From contig CAZCOH010000004.1 in NCBI GenBank assembly GCA_964500645.1, forward strand, positions 1-64,000: a stretch of DNA of 64,000 bases, given 5' to 3'. This DNA is from CAYFIW01 sp964500645 (GTDB lineage Bacteria > Chloroflexota > Dehalococcoidia > Lucifugimonadales > UBA826). The notes beneath the pieces are model-generated. The model worked only from the letters and a program-made list of their open reading frames with translations, made no database searches and was not told the DNA's origin. The position numbers were made by a program, and so were the translations under genes. Shown piece after piece: positions 63,965-64,000 of this stretch (positions are counted from its first letter, which is position 1; every line of letters begins with the position of its first letter).

Positions 63965-64000
63965 TAATTTTCGGCCCCCGAGATTCAAAAATAAGGTTTC

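Overview
The window looks like chromosome from a free-living, moderately AT-rich bacterium, most likely a marine Chloroflexota of the SAR202 type. This is inference from gene content: an acVLRF1-type release factor, an F420/FMN-type PPOX protein, a DUF5679 zinc ribbon, GatCA, a PPi-type phosphofructokinase, and many SDR, RidA, NIPSNAP, HpcH/HpaI, DUF1800 and NHL proteins. I see no rRNA, phage, insertion sequence or CRISPR array. Three N-runs (21143-21152, 47061-47070, 50104-50203) show it is a scaffold.

Region 1 (1-15354, nearly all minus strand): a partial tRNA-Gly, then polA, a YcaQ-like DNA glycosylase, a phosphohexomutase, metK, ahcY, a PfkB kinase, a rhodanese and an MTA phosphorylase. 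A sigma70-like promoter, a SAM-I riboswitch and an intrinsic terminator precede the phosphorylase. Together these read as a SAM-feedback-controlled unit for making SAM and clearing its by-products MTA and SAH. Upstream lie a PPi-type phosphofructokinase, a haloacid dehalogenase, an oxalyl-CoA-synthetase-like ligase and galE.

Region 2 (15.5-30 kb): mixed-strand catabolic and housekeeping genes. These include NIPSNAP, a FAD amine oxidoreductase coupled to a class III aminotransferase, SDRs, rpiB, a large alpha/beta hydrolase, the VLRF1 release factor, a thioredoxin-like ferredoxin, an S51 peptidase-like protein, RidA, VOC, a phosphotriesterase-family hydrolase and an MFS exporter.

Region 3 (30.2-37.6 kb, plus strand): a compact run of HpcH/HpaI aldolase, SMP-30 lactonase, Gfo/Idh dehydrogenase, PLP aminotransferase, gatC, gatA, a hydrolase and an SDR. 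It mixes sugar-acid-like catabolism with the Glu-tRNA(Gln) amidotransferase.

Region 4 (37.7-58 kb): starts at a tRNA-Val(GAC) and is full of short, mostly unrecognised genes with long spacers. Several families recur: four single-TM proteins beginning MDTD, four ~210-residue multi-TM proteins, two zinc-ribbon/DUF805 proteins, two MSYFIN proteins, and two copies of a ~43-residue membrane peptide too short for usual gene calling. Many genes have strong Shine-Dalgarno sites. Another set has none and instead carries a -10-like hexamer exactly 6 nt before the ATG, suggesting leaderless mRNAs. Two paralogous SDR genes in the same orientation, both with Asn in place of the catalytic Lys, bracket the block.

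Region 5 (59-64 kb): NhaA antiporter, a DUF1800 protein and two tandem NHL-repeat proteins that share a 197-bp identical tract.
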